This document shows, in pieces, positions 1 through 6,314 of a stretch of 6,314 nucleotides of DNA. The notes under the pieces were generated by a model, which ran no database searches, was not told the origin of the DNA, and was given only the letters and a program-made list of their open reading frames with translations. Position numbers and translations under genes: made by a program. The DNA comes from an uncultured Pseudomonas sp. (GTDB taxonomy: Bacteria > Pseudomonadota > Gammaproteobacteria > Pseudomonadales > Pseudomonadaceae). The first letter of the stretch is position 1, and each line of letters begins with the position of its first letter. Location of the stretch: positions 1 to 6,314 of the forward strand of contig CAMPJN010000232.1 in NCBI GenBank assembly GCA_946886875.1. The letters are read 5' to 3'.

Positions 1-483
1 TGCCTGTATGACCAGAGGGCCACCATCGAGTTCCTCGGTGACGAAGTGCACGCTGCAGCCGTGCTCGCTGTCGCCGGCCTCCAGCGCTCGCTGATGCGTA
101 TGCAGGCCCTTGTACTTGGGCAATAGCGAGGGATGGATATTCAACAGCTGCCCGGCGTAGTGACGGACGAAGCCGGCGCTGAGGATGCGCATAAACCCGG
201 CGAGTATCACCAGCTGCGGTTCGTAGCTATCGATGGCTTGGGCCAGGGCGGTATCGAAGGCTTCGCGGTCGTCGAACTGCTTGTGGTCGAGCACCTGGGT
301 GGCGATGCCCGCCTGCTGTGCGCGTTGCAGGCCATAGGCATCGGCGCGGTTGGATATCACCGCGCAGATGCGTGCCGGGCTGCTCGCGGAAGCGTCGGCA
401 CTGGTCTGGATGCTGTCGATCAATGCCTGCAGGTTGCTGCCGGAGCCCGAGATCAGCACCACTACATTGCAGACGTTCGCCAT
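1..483 (-). CDS. purN: Phosphoribosylglycinamide formyltransferase PurN (3' end outside window)
   Basis: PurN is the cytosolic folate-dependent GAR transformylase: it moves a formyl group from 10-formyltetrahydrofolate to glycinamide ribonucleotide in de novo purine synthesis. The first 161 codons lie in the window and remain open at the left edge. The family is usually about 210-220 residues, so roughly a quarter is missing. Visible landmarks are the N-terminal phosphate-binding loop SGSGSNLQAL (12-21), LAGFMRIL (94-101), the catalytic NIHPSLLP (N115, H117) and ELDGGP with the catalytic aspartate D153, which correspond to N106, H108 and D144 of the E. coli enzyme. The ATG (483-481) shares its A with the purM stop codon (TGATG on the minus strand) and has only a weak Shine-Dalgarno sequence, so translation is probably coupled to purM. 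Family assignment is very secure. Confidence 0.97.
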   Translation of the reverse strand, partial: MANVCNVVVLISGSGSNLQALIDSIQTSADASASSPARICAVISNRADAYGLQRAQQAGIATQVLDHKQFDDREAFDTALAQAIDSYEPQLVILAGFMRILSAGFVRHYAGQLLNIHPSLLPKYKGLHTHQRALEAGDSEHGCSVHFVTEELDGGPLVIQA

Positions 484-1541
484 CAGTGGCTTTTCAGGTT
501 GTTCAGTACGACCTGGGCGGCGCCCTCGGCGGCTGCGGCGATCTGGCCGATCACCCAAGGTTGCTCGCCGGCATCGCGCAGGGTTTGCAGGGCGATTTCG
601 ACCTGGTCCTGGGCGACACAGATAACCATGCCGACGCCGCAGTTGAGTACGCGGTGCATCTCGTGCTCGTCGACGTTGCCGGCCTGTTGCAGCCAGTCGA
701 ACACCGCCGGGCGGGTCCAGCTGGCGACGTCGACCACGGCCTGGGCGCCTTGCGGCAGCACCCGCGGGATATTGTCGAGCAGGCCGCCGCCAGTGATATG
801 GGCCATGGCTTTGACCGCGCCGGTGTCCTTGATCAGCTTGAGCAGCGGTTTGACGTAGATACGCGTCGGCGCCATCAGCAGGTCGGCCATCGGCTTGCCG
901 TCGATCTGGGTGGCTTCGATATCGGTACCGGAAACCTCGATGATCTTGCGGATCAGCGAGTAGCCGTTGGAGTGTGGGCCGGAAGACGGCAGGGCGATCA
1001 GTGCATCGCCAGTGGCAACTTTGGAGCCGTCGATGATCTCGGCTTTTTCCACCACGCCGACGCAGAAGCCGGCCAGGTCGTAGTCTTCGCCTTCGTACAT
1101 GCCCGGCATCTCGGCGGTTTCGCCGCCGACCAGGGAGCAACCGGCCAGTTCGCAACCGGCGCCGATGCCGGTGACCACGGTGGCGGCTACGTCGACGTTG
1201 AGCTTGCCGGTGGCGTAGTAGTCGAGGAAGAACAGCGGCTCGGCGCCACACACCACCAGGTCGTTGACGCACATGGCGACCAGATCCTGGCCGATGCTGT
1301 CGTGTTTGTTCAGGTTCAGCGCCAGGCGCAGCTTGGTGCCGACGCCGTCGGTGCCGGAAACCAGCACCGGCTGCTTGTAGCCGGCCGGGATCTCGCAAAG
1401 GGCGCCGAAGCCGCCCAGGCCACCCATGACTTCCGGACGAGCGGTGCGCTTGGCCACGCTTTTGATGCGCTCGACCAAGGCTTCGCCGGCGTCGATGTCT
1501 ACACCTGCGTCCTTGTAGCTGATGGAGGGTTGCTTGCTCAT
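483..1541 (-). CDS. purM: Phosphoribosylformylglycinamidine cyclo-ligase PurM (AIR synthetase)
   Basis: PurM is the cytosolic enzyme that uses ATP to close the imidazole ring, turning formylglycinamidine ribonucleotide into aminoimidazole ribonucleotide, the fifth step of purine synthesis. The 352 residues match the normal full length of about 345-355. Family motifs appear in order: the glycine-rich GGLGGFGAL (40-48), [10 protein letters not shown] (62-71), the metal/ATP-site MCVNDL (90-95), [11 protein letters not shown] (139-149), [12 protein letters not shown] (187-198), [13 protein letters not shown] (248-260) and NCGVGM (300-305). The ATG at 1541-1539 is preceded by AAAGG nine bases upstream, set inside the palindrome CCTTTAAAGG (1551-1560). 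It is the first gene of a purM-purN operon and overlaps purN by one base. Expression probably starts at the extended -10 element at 1657-1665. Nothing is broken or missing. Confidence 0.98.
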   Translation of the reverse strand: MSKQPSISYKDAGVDIDAGEALVERIKSVAKRTARPEVMGGLGGFGALCEIPAGYKQPVLVSGTDGVGTKLRLALNLNKHDSIGQDLVAMCVNDLVVCGAEPLFFLDYYATGKLNVDVAATVVTGIGAGCELAGCSLVGGETAEMPGMYEGEDYDLAGFCVGVVEKAEIIDGSKVATGDALIALPSSGPHSNGYSLIRKIIEVSGTDIEATQIDGKPMADLLMAPTRIYVKPLLKLIKDTGAVKAMAHITGGGLLDNIPRVLPQGAQAVVDVASWTRPAVFDWLQQAGNVDEHEMHRVLNCGVGMVICVAQDQVEIALQTLRDAGEQPWVIGQIAAAAEGAAQVVLNNLKSH

Positions 1542-1656
1542 AGATCCAGGCCTTTAAAGGGGAAGTCGGATTGCATCGGCGCAGTAAAGCATCTCGGGAT
1601 CAGCCACTGGGCTAAGTCCGACAGGCTTGCGTGCCGCCAGTCTGCGAAGGCGCGCG

Positions 1657-1665
1657 ATTTTATCA
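1657..1665 (-). promoter_or_regulatory. Probable extended -10 promoter element of purMN
   Basis: Read on the minus strand, the sequence is TGATAAAAT: a TGn extension followed by TAAAAT, which matches five of six positions of the sigma-70 -10 consensus. The region 17-18 bases upstream reads TGGTCG or GTGGTC, a poor -35, which fits an extended -10 promoter that depends less on the -35 box. Transcription would begin near 1650, giving a leader of roughly 110 bases before purM. No E. coli-type PurR operator is evident. The call rests on motif inspection only. Confidence 0.5.
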
Positions 1666-1689
1666 GGCTTGCAGGGCAGCGACCACCCG

Positions 1690-1714
1690 GCCCGAGCGGA
1701 GGTTGCCGTCGGGC
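1690..1714. repeat. Small inverted repeat upstream of the purMN promoter
   Basis: The arms GCCCGA (1690-1695) and TCGGGC (1709-1714) are perfect reverse complements separated by 13 bases. The repeat lies about 25 bases upstream of the candidate -10 of purMN, overlapping or flanking where a -35 or an activator/repressor site would sit. It has no T-tract, so it is not an intrinsic terminator. It could be an operator, but in GC-rich DNA a 6-base match of this kind can arise by chance. Confidence 0.3.
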
Positions 1715-1873
1715 AGGCTGCTGTTTAAGGTACGAGGCTTCTGAACCGCGCCTGTTTCGCGACGAGGTATTTTGTGACGGCCCACCCATGCGCCGTTTCT
1801 GCCTGTGTTAAAAGGATCGCGAGCCACTGTGTGGCGTGGTTTGATCGTTATGTCCATCCTTCGAGAGTTCTCT

Positions 1874-2920
1874 ATGCGCTTGCTCGCCCGTGTGTTTCTG
1901 CTGTGCCTGTCCTTGTTCAGCTTGCCGAGTATCGCGGCCACGGTGAATGACCTTTACCAGGTGCGCGAGCCGGTCGCCAGCCAGCAACCCGAAGAGCGCG
2001 ACGCGGCCTTGTTGCGTGCGCTGGATACCTTGGTGCTGCGCCTGACCGGCGATCCCCAGGCGCTGCAAAACCCCGGGCTGGAACAGCTGCGCAAAGACCC
2101 CCAGCAGATCGTCGGCCAGTACGGCTACGACAATGACAACCTGTTGGTCGATTTCGACCCTATCAGCACCGACCGCAGCCTGCGTCAGGCCGGTTTGTCG
2201 CTGTGGGGTGCCAATCGCCCGGCGGTTCTGGCCTGGTGGTTGAACGACGGCACCGGTGGTGGCGGTTTGGTCGGCGATGGCCAGAGTGGCGCCCAGGTTT
2301 TGAACCAGGCCGCGCAGCATCGTGGTCTGCCGTTGCGCTTGCCGATCGGCGATTTGAGCGAGCAGTTGCTAGCCACCCCGGAGACCCTGGAAGCGAGCGA
2401 CCCGGCAGCCTTGCGTACGGCATCCGAACGCTATGCTGCGGATGCCCTACTGGTGGTTCAGGCCCGTGAAGACAATGGTCAGTGGCAAGCGCAGTGGCGT
2501 CTGTGGCTGGGCGAGGAGCGTGAGCAGGGCAGCGTCCAGGGCGCCGATCAGGCGGCATTGGCCGATGCGATTTTTCTGGCGATCAACCAACGGCTCGCAC
2601 CGCGTTTCATGGTGGCGCCGGGCGCGACCGCAAGCCTGACCCTGGAAGTGCAGGGCGTCGATCTGGCCCGTTATGCGCAATTGCAGCGCATCCTCGAACC
2701 CATGGGGGCGCAGTTGCGGCAGGCGCAAGGCGATCGTTTGCTCTATCAAGTCAATGCCAGCGCCGAGCAACTGCGGGCGCAACTCGCGTTGCTGCGTCTG
2801 CAGGAAGTGACGGATCAGGCTGCGCCAGTCGATGCCGGTCAGGCCCCGGTCGAGCCAGCTGCCGCGGGCTCGGCGCCGCAGGTGCTGCCGCGTAACGATG
2901 TTCTGCGCTTTCGCTGGTAA
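1874..2920 (+). CDS. Secreted DUF2066 family protein
   Basis: This is a 348-residue protein of the uncharacterised DUF2066 family, often found next to purM in gammaproteobacteria; no biochemical function is established. The N-terminus (1-22) is a Sec-type signal peptide: MRLLAR, then a leucine-rich core, ending SIAA before TVNDLY. C11 does not sit in a proper lipobox, so a soluble periplasmic or envelope location is more likely than a lipoprotein. Conserved-looking stretches are ALDTLVLRLTGDP (50-61 region), GYDNDNLLVDFDP (84-96) and RPAVLAWWL (115-123). An Ala/Pro-rich linker (about 315-336) precedes the end LRFRW. I chose the ATG at 1874 because GAGAG lies six bases upstream and the signal peptide then begins at residue 1. 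The in-frame GTG at 1805 and ATG at 1850 lack a good Shine-Dalgarno sequence and would put charged residues before the signal. It is a single-gene unit closed by the terminator at 2941-2972. Confidence 0.9.
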   Translation: MRLLARVFLLCLSLFSLPSIAATVNDLYQVREPVASQQPEERDAALLRALDTLVLRLTGDPQALQNPGLEQLRKDPQQIVGQYGYDNDNLLVDFDPISTDRSLRQAGLSLWGANRPAVLAWWLNDGTGGGGLVGDGQSGAQVLNQAAQHRGLPLRLPIGDLSEQLLATPETLEASDPAALRTASERYAADALLVVQAREDNGQWQAQWRLWLGEEREQGSVQGADQAALADAIFLAINQRLAPRFMVAPGATASLTLEVQGVDLARYAQLQRILEPMGAQLRQAQGDRLLYQVNASAEQLRAQLALLRLQEVTDQAAPVDAGQAPVEPAAAGSAPQVLPRNDVLRFRW

Positions 2921-2940
2921 ACTGCCCGGCGTTACCCGAC

Positions 2941-2972
2941 AACCGCTGCGGATCAAGCAGCGGTTTCTTTTT
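2941..2972 (+). terminator. Rho-independent terminator after the DUF2066 gene
   Basis: A perfect 8-base-pair stem, AACCGCTG (2941-2948) with CAGCGGTT (2958-2965), encloses a 9-base loop and runs directly into the T-rich tract TTTCTTTTT (2964-2972). It begins 20 bases after the DUF2066 stop codon. It separates that gene from perM-hda, which therefore probably has its own promoter in the short gap 2973-3035, unless read-through occurs. Confidence 0.9.
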
Positions 2973-2987
2973 GGGCATCGTTTGGGC

Positions 2988-2997
2988 GTTAGCTAAC
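2988..2997. repeat. Ten-base perfect palindrome in the perM leader region
   Basis: GTTAGCTAAC is fully self-complementary and lies between the DUF2066 terminator and the perM ribosome binding site, 49 bases before the perM ATG. It sits right after two direct copies of TTTGGGC (2970-2976 and 2981-2987) placed 11 bases apart. This is where a perM-hda promoter should be, but I see no sigma-70 -10/-35 pair at normal spacing. It could be a protein binding site, or a chance palindrome. Confidence 0.3.
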
Positions 2998-3035
2998 TGG
3001 TTTTACGCCTGCGCTGAGCGGCGCTGTTGTCAACT

Positions 3036-3040
3036 GAGGG
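3036..3040 (+). promoter_or_regulatory. Ribosome binding site fixing the perM start
   Basis: GAGGG lies six bases before the ATG at 3047. An in-frame TTG at 3041 directly abuts this motif and is therefore too close to be used, so the ATG two codons later is the start. Confidence 0.8.
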
Positions 3041-3046
3041 TTGAGC

Positions 3047-4138
3047 ATGATCGATTCGAATCGCTGGCTATGGATGGCTGGGCTATTGCTGCTCGGCTGG
3101 TTGCTATACCTGCTGCATCCGATTCTCTCACCGTTTCTGGTCGGCATATTGCTGGCCTACCTGGGCGACCCCTTGGTCGATCGCCTCGAACGCCATAAAT
3201 TTTCGCGCACCTGGGGCGTGGTGGCGGTGTTCGCGCTGTTCAGTCTGGTTCTGCTGGTGATGCTGCTGGTGTTGGTGCCCATGCTGGGCAAGAAGCTGAT
3301 GCGTCTCTACGAACTGGCGCCGCAGATGCTCGACTGGGCGCAGCACGACGCCTTGCCCTGGATCCAGATGAAGCTCGGTCTGGTCGATGGCTTCTGGCGT
3401 TTCGATCAGCTCAAGGCGTCGTTTTCCGAGCATCTGGGTAAAACCACCGACATTCTCGGCATGCTGCTCTCCCAGGCCACCAAATCGAGCCTGGCGTTGC
3501 TGGCCTGGCTGGCCAATTTGTTGCTGGTGCCAGTGGTGAGCTTTTACCTGATGCGCGACTGGGACTTGTTGGTCGCCAGGCTGCGTGTGCTGCTGCCGCG
3601 CAGCCGCGAAGGGTTGGTGGTGAAGTTGGCCCGCGAATGCCATGAGGTACTGGGCGCCTTCTTGCGTGGGCAACTGTTGGTGATGCTGGCATTGGGCGTG
3701 GTGTATTCCAGCGGTTTGATGCTGATCGGCCTGGAGCTCGGCCTGTTGATCGGCCTGCTCGCCGGTCTCGCCAGTATCGTGCCTTACCTCGGCGTGGTCG
3801 TCGGCCTGGGCGCGGCCATTACGGCGGGGCTGTTCCAGTTCGGTGGCGACTTCTATCCGCTGTTGGCGATAGCCGCGGTGTTTATGGTCGGTCAGTTGCT
3901 CGAAGGCATGCTGTTAACACCCTGGTTGGTCGGCGACCGCATCGGGCTGCACCCGGTGGCGGTGATCTTCGCGATCATGGCTGGCGGTCAGCTGTTTGGT
4001 TTTACCGGTGTGCTGCTGGCCTTGCCGGTTGCTGCGGTGATCATGGTGTTAGTGCGTCATCTGCATGATTTATATAAACTTTCCGAACTTTACGGAGAGC
4101 CGCCCAGCGCTTCGGACGAGCCACCGAGCCCCGCATGA
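3047..4138 (+). CDS. perM: AI-2E family membrane transporter, PerM-like
   Basis: This is a 363-residue inner-membrane protein of the AI-2E/PerM (UPF0118) family. Members are proposed exporters or permeases (TqsA in AI-2 release, others linked to Na+/H+ antiport); the substrate here is unknown. Hydrophobic segments lie at about 7-22, 24-40, 57-80, 148-168, 205-228, 231-262, 270-291 and 303-337. They frame a soluble loop at about 81-147, the usual family layout. Family signatures are SIVPYLGV (243-250), LTPWLVGDRIGLHPV (289-303) and GFTGVLLALPVAAV (318-331). The C-terminal tail (about 350-363) is Pro/Ser/Glu-rich and probably cytosolic. The last codons overlap the hda start (ATGA, 4135-4138), so the two are cotranscribed and probably translationally coupled. 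The symbol follows the shared neighbourhood with hda in E. coli; the family call is firm, while orthology to perM is inferred. Confidence 0.88.
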   Translation: MIDSNRWLWMAGLLLLGWLLYLLHPILSPFLVGILLAYLGDPLVDRLERHKFSRTWGVVAVFALFSLVLLVMLLVLVPMLGKKLMRLYELAPQMLDWAQHDALPWIQMKLGLVDGFWRFDQLKASFSEHLGKTTDILGMLLSQATKSSLALLAWLANLLLVPVVSFYLMRDWDLLVARLRVLLPRSREGLVVKLARECHEVLGAFLRGQLLVMLALGVVYSSGLMLIGLELGLLIGLLAGLASIVPYLGVVVGLGAAITAGLFQFGGDFYPLLAIAAVFMVGQLLEGMLLTPWLVGDRIGLHPVAVIFAIMAGGQLFGFTGVLLALPVAAVIMVLVRHLHDLYKLSELYGEPPSASDEPPSPA

Positions 4139-4839
4139 CACCTATTCAATTGCCCCTGGGGGTGCGTCTGCGCGACGACGCCACCTTCGCCAACTACTAT
4201 CCGGGCGCCAATGCCGCGGCGCTCGGTTATGTCGAGCGCCTGTGTGAGGCGCAAGCCGGCTGGACGGAAAGCCTGATTTATCTGTGGGGCGCCGAAGGCG
4301 TGGGCCGCAGTCATCTGTTGCAGGCAGCCTGCCTACGTTTCGAGCAGCGCGGCGAACCGGCGGTGTATCTGCCACTGGCCGAAGTGGTGGAATACGGTCC
4401 GGCCTTGCTGGACAACCTCGAGCAATTCGAACTGGTGTGCCTGGACGACCTCGATGCTGTGGCCGGACGCGCCGATTGGGAAGAGGCGCTGTTCCATCTG
4501 TTCAATCGCCTGCGTGACAGCGGCCGGCGTTTGCTTTTGGCGGCTAGCACCTCGCCGCGCGAATTGCCGGTGCAGTTGGCGGATCTACAGTCGCGCCTGA
4601 CCTTGGCGCTGGTCTTCCAACTGCAGTCGCTGTCCGACGAGGACAAGCTGCGCGCCCTGCAGCTGCGCGCCTCAAGGCGCGGCCTGCATCTGGGCGACGA
4701 TGTCGGGCGCTTTATCCTGACCCGCGGCGAACGCAGCATGAGTTCGCTCTTCGAATTGCTGGAACGTCTGGATCAGGCGTCACTGCAGGCCCAGCGCAAG
4801 CTGACCATTCCTTTTCTCAAAGAGACATTGGGCTGGTGA
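4135..4839 (+). CDS. hda: DnaA regulatory inactivator Hda
   Basis: Hda is a 234-residue DnaA-like AAA+ protein. Bound to the DNA-loaded sliding clamp, it stimulates ATP hydrolysis by DnaA and so prevents re-initiation (RIDA). Visible elements: an N-terminal clamp-binding motif QLPL (5-8); a Walker A-type loop GAEGVGRSH (52-60) with Arg where DnaA has the catalytic Lys, as is usual in Hda; Walker B LVCLDDLD (100-107); a sensor 1 region LLLAAST (133-139); the arginine finger in DLQSRL (R154); and a sensor 2-like region RGERSM (197-202). There is no DnaA-type DNA-binding domain, and the length is normal. The ATG overlaps the perM stop by four bases and has no strong Shine-Dalgarno sequence at the right distance, suggesting coupling to perM. 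The family call is very secure. Confidence 0.95.
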   Translation: MTPIQLPLGVRLRDDATFANYYPGANAAALGYVERLCEAQAGWTESLIYLWGAEGVGRSHLLQAACLRFEQRGEPAVYLPLAEVVEYGPALLDNLEQFELVCLDDLDAVAGRADWEEALFHLFNRLRDSGRRLLLAASTSPRELPVQLADLQSRLTLALVFQLQSLSDEDKLRALQLRASRRGLHLGDDVGRFILTRGERSMSSLFELLERLDQASLQAQRKLTIPFLKETLGW

Positions 4840-4961
4840 CCATCGATCGATTGGTCGTTGCCGTCATCGTGTGATGGCTTACGCCGCGCCAACTTCAGGG
4901 TTGCCGCCGGGCTGGTTTGCAGGTGGCTAACCTGCGCGGCCCGAGCCACTCTATGTTTCCC
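4840..4961. other. Convergent intergenic region between hda and the hydrolase gene
   Basis: These 122 bases separate two converging units. No open frame here looks like a gene. The region is rich in short inverted repeats: a near-palindrome at the hda stop (4838-4856), GGC-TTAC-GCC at about 4876-4885, and the nested repeat at 4907-4943. None is followed by a T-tract on either strand, so termination may rely on Rho or on opposing transcription. Confidence 0.6.
4907..4943. repeat. Nested inverted repeat between convergent genes
   Basis: An inner stem GCAGGT (4919-4924) pairs with ACCTGC (4930-4935) around a 5-base loop. An outer stem CGGGC (4908-4912) pairs with GCCCG (4939-4943). Together they make an interrupted hairpin of 11 base pairs with internal bulges. 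It resembles extragenic hairpins such as degenerate REP sequences or factor-independent 3'-end stabilising structures. It lacks a T-tract on both strands. A second copy would be needed to call it a repeat family, and none is in this window. Confidence 0.4.
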
Positions 4962-5635
4962 TTACAGCATTTCGATAAAGCGCTCCATGGCCCGTGCACA
5001 GGCCTGGGGTTGGCTTTGCAGAAGAAAGTGCGGACCCTCGATGGTGACTCGCTGCAACTGGCTGCAATGCCTCTGCAGGCTGGTCAAGGCGCGTCGGGTG
5101 ACCAGGCGATCCTGGCTCGGCAGTAGCTGGAGTGCGGGCAGGCTGATGCAACCTGAGGGGGCGTGCAGAGCGTTGAGGCTCGCCAGGCGCGCTCGCAGCA
5201 GAGCGGGCGGCAGCGCCTCGATCTCCTGCTGCAGCAGTTCGATTAGCGCGGCACTGGCTGATTGATCCAGGCAGAACAGGCGCAACAGGCTGCTTTGCCT
5301 CAGCAGTGCCTTCGGCAGCGGCAGGTATTTTGCCAATGCCAGCAGCGGATGCGGCTGGCTGAGAAACGAAGCGGCGAAAATCACCCCGCGCAACCCCGAC
5401 GGATTTTCCTGCGCCAGGCGGTAAGCCAACGGCCCGGAGAACGATTCGCCGAGCAGTACAAAGGGACGGTCGCCGAGTTGGTGTTTCAGGCAGCCGGCCA
5501 GGGTCTGATAGTCCTGCTTGCCCTGTGCCGGCAGGCTGAGCGTCTGCACCTCCAGCGACGGATTCAGATGTCCCAACAGCGGCGCGAACAGGGCGCTGCT
5601 GCCATTCAAACCGGGCAGCAGCACCAGGCGTGTTT

Positions 5636-5639
<4 letters not shown>
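4962..5639 (-). CDS. Small alpha/beta hydrolase
   Basis: The 225-residue protein is a compact alpha/beta hydrolase of unknown substrate, probably a cytosolic esterase. The first strand and oxyanion region read RLVLLPGLNGS (4-14). The nucleophile elbow is GESFSG (64-69) with the serine at S66. The acid is probably D177 in LLPSQDRLV, and the histidine H204 in EGPHFLLQ. The triad and spacing suit the fold. No signal peptide is seen. I start it at the TTG at 5639-5637, which overlaps the DUF2069 stop as TTGA and follows GGGGA at short spacing. The frame stays open upstream to 5894 but that part reads as Arg/Pro-rich antisense-like sequence, and the next start (GTG, residue 6) would remove the first strand. 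It is the last gene of the wrbA-DUF2069-hydrolase unit. Resemblance to BioH-type esterases is general only, so no specific function is given. Confidence 0.87.

Positions 5640-6314
<675 letters not shown>

Larger units (their letters stand above)
1542..1873. other. Divergent intergenic region between purM and the DUF2066 gene
   Basis: These 332 bases hold no convincing gene. Open frames here lack family resemblance and a good Shine-Dalgarno sequence. The region holds the purM promoter candidate (1657-1665, minus strand) and an inverted repeat (1690-1714). Between the probable purM transcription start and its ATG there would be about 110 bases of 5' leader, in which I recognise no known riboswitch. 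For the plus-strand gene, the best -10 candidates are TGTTAAAAG (1806-1814, extended -10 type) and TATTTT (1768-1773). Neither has a good -35 box at normal spacing, so I do not call a promoter for DUF2066. GAGAG at 1863-1867 is the ribosome binding site of the DUF2066 gene, six bases before its ATG. Confidence 0.7.

Noticed and set aside
133..858. Plus-strand open frame of 241 codons over purN and purM
   Set aside because: It is antisense to two secure genes and its protein has no recognisable domain.
1551..1560. Palindrome CCTTTAAAGG at the purM ribosome binding site as an operator
   Set aside because: It lies within the Shine-Dalgarno sequence about 100 bases downstream of the promoter candidate and cannot fold on itself as a loopless palindrome. 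It may simply reflect the AAAGG motif.
1768..1773. TATTTT as a -10 box for DUF2066
   Set aside because: It matches four of six positions and has no -35-like hexamer at 15-19 bases upstream.
318..1811. A 497-codon open frame on the plus strand across purM
   Set aside because: It lies antisense to the highly conserved purM and purN, and its translation is low-complexity and rich in Gly, Asp, Ala and Val. It is a by-product of GC-rich codon use, with no family resemblance.
1805..1873. GTG-initiated longer form of the DUF2066 protein, and the ATG at 1850
   Set aside because: Neither start has a good Shine-Dalgarno sequence, and the extra residues would precede an otherwise well-placed signal peptide. 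The ATG at 1874 has GAGAG at ideal spacing.
2447..2956. Minus-strand open frame of 169 codons opposite DUF2066
   Set aside because: It runs antisense through the DUF2066 gene and across its terminator, and shows no domain or ribosome binding site.
3128..3673. Minus-strand Gln/His-rich frame opposite perM
   Set aside because: The composition is what the reverse complement of Leu/Val-rich membrane codons gives, so it is a shadow of perM.

Overview
The window looks like chromosome from a Pseudomonas or close relative (Pseudomonadaceae, Gammaproteobacteria). The base composition is GC-rich, the proteins read as typical pseudomonad versions, and the order purN-purM / DUF2066 / AI-2E transporter / hda is a familiar pseudomonad neighbourhood. 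The species cannot be fixed from this sequence alone. I see no mobile element, CRISPR array, tRNA or rRNA, and no sign of recent transfer. This is a dense housekeeping region. I did not find an undescribed system in it, and the findings are small-scale points.

Left part (1-1541, minus strand): purM followed by purN, two steps of de novo purine synthesis, joined through a one-base stop/start overlap (TGATG). purN runs off the left edge. A 332-base divergent intergenic region (1542-1873) carries a probable extended -10 promoter for purMN (TGATAAAAT, read on the minus strand) and a small inverted repeat just upstream of it.

Middle part (1874-4839, plus strand): a secreted DUF2066 protein closed by a clear intrinsic terminator (2941-2972). 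A second transcription unit follows, with a PerM-type AI-2E family membrane protein overlapping hda by four bases (ATGA). Hda works with the sliding clamp to switch off DnaA after initiation. Its clamp-binding motif, Walker motifs and arginine finger are all visible.

Right part (4962-6314, minus strand): a compact unit transcribed toward hda and read in the order wrbA (5' part outside the window), DUF2069 membrane protein, small alpha/beta hydrolase. The wrbA/DUF2069 junction overlaps by 8 bases and the DUF2069/hydrolase junction by 4 bases. The hydrolase most likely starts at a TTG embedded in that second overlap (TTGA). The 122-base convergent gap at 4840-4961 contains nested inverted repeats but no convincing T-tailed terminator.

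Functionally the genes link nucleotide supply (purMN), replication control (hda) and envelope or redox functions (DUF2066, PerM, DUF2069, WrbA). The grouping recalls the E. coli segment in which perM, yfgD, hda, upp and purMN lie close together, so it looks like an old gammaproteobacterial neighbourhood rather than a specialised island.
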